Source: Thermomicrobiales bacterium
GTDB lineage: Bacteria; Chloroflexota; Chloroflexia; Thermomicrobiales; UBA6265
NCBI GenBank assembly: GCA_030446955.1
Contig: JAUJMG010000330.1
Location: 1-5,018, forward strand
Direction: 5' to 3'
DNA length: 5,018 bases
Under the pieces are notes generated by a model, which saw nothing but the letters and a program-made list of their open reading frames with translations, did not search any database and was not told the origin of the DNA. A program made the translations under genes and the position numbers. How positions within the stretch are numbered: the stretch's first letter is position 1; each line of letters opens with the position of its first letter. This document shows, piece after piece, positions 4,966 to 5,018 of the stretch.

Positions 4966-5018
4966 CTACCGCTCGAACCCGCCTTCGGAGTGGAGGATTT
5001 GACCGGTTATCCAGGCGC
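4966..5018 (-). CDS. C-terminal end of a short-chain dehydrogenase/reductase (possibly FabG), cut by the window edge
   Basis: Only the last 16 codons are visible, in the frame beginning at 5016 and ending with TAG at 4966-4968. The peptide AWITGQILHSEGGFER matches the typical SDR C-terminus, where (Y/W)ITGQ precedes a beta-strand and a GG motif that lines the cofactor and substrate pocket. The tail is too short to separate FabG from other SDRs. Its place directly upstream of fabD on the same strand fits FabG in a fatty-acid cluster. The hairpin with a T-tract between it and fabD suggests they may not share all transcripts. It is a different protein from the SDR at 1465-2202, whose tail reads differently. 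Confidence 0.72.
   Translation of the reverse strand, partial: AWITGQILHSEGGFER

Noticed and set aside
4966..4992. GGTTCGA on the minus strand, recalling a tRNA T-loop
   Set aside because: There is no matching 5-bp T-stem, anticodon arm or acceptor stem, and the bases are the SDR C-terminal codons.

Overview
This is a GC-rich bacterial window (my by-eye estimate is mid-60s % GC, with strong G/C at third codon positions). The genes are closely packed and use Shine-Dalgarno-led ATG or GTG starts. The FabD and FabF sequences fit a high-GC Gram-positive-like or Chloroflexota (Thermomicrobia-type) bacterium. That placement is an impression; no rRNA or other lineage marker is present.

Left part, + strand (1-1400): the C-terminal part of an unrecognised membrane-associated protein ends at 536. 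A 351-bp non-coding stretch follows, with several small inverted repeats. Then comes a complete GNAT-family N-acetyltransferase (888-1400). It converges on the minus-strand genes across a 64-bp gap that holds a small hairpin.

Right part, - strand (read from 5018 down to 1465): the last 16 codons of a short-chain dehydrogenase/reductase (SDR, possibly FabG) enter from the right edge. A hairpin with a T-tract and an extended -10 element follow, then fabD (malonyl-CoA:ACP transacylase), a 203-bp leader, fabF (beta-ketoacyl-ACP synthase II), a very strong intrinsic terminator, and a separate SDR gene with its own leader. FabD loads malonyl groups onto acyl carrier protein and FabF condenses malonyl-ACP with the growing acyl-ACP, so the core is a type II fatty-acid elongation cluster. 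No acpP gene lies between or beside fabD and fabF in the window. The SDR at 1465-2202 is cut off from fabF by the terminator. It has features of an NAD-dependent dehydrogenase (Asp after beta-2, Asp in place of the usual catalytic Asn), so it may not belong to fatty-acid synthesis.

I found no convincing new defence, mobile or CRISPR system. The most interesting material is regulatory: each minus-strand gene has a leader with a perfect inverted repeat. The fabD leader hairpin resembles a terminator placed just after a plausible promoter, and the fabF leader can form two mutually exclusive hairpins.
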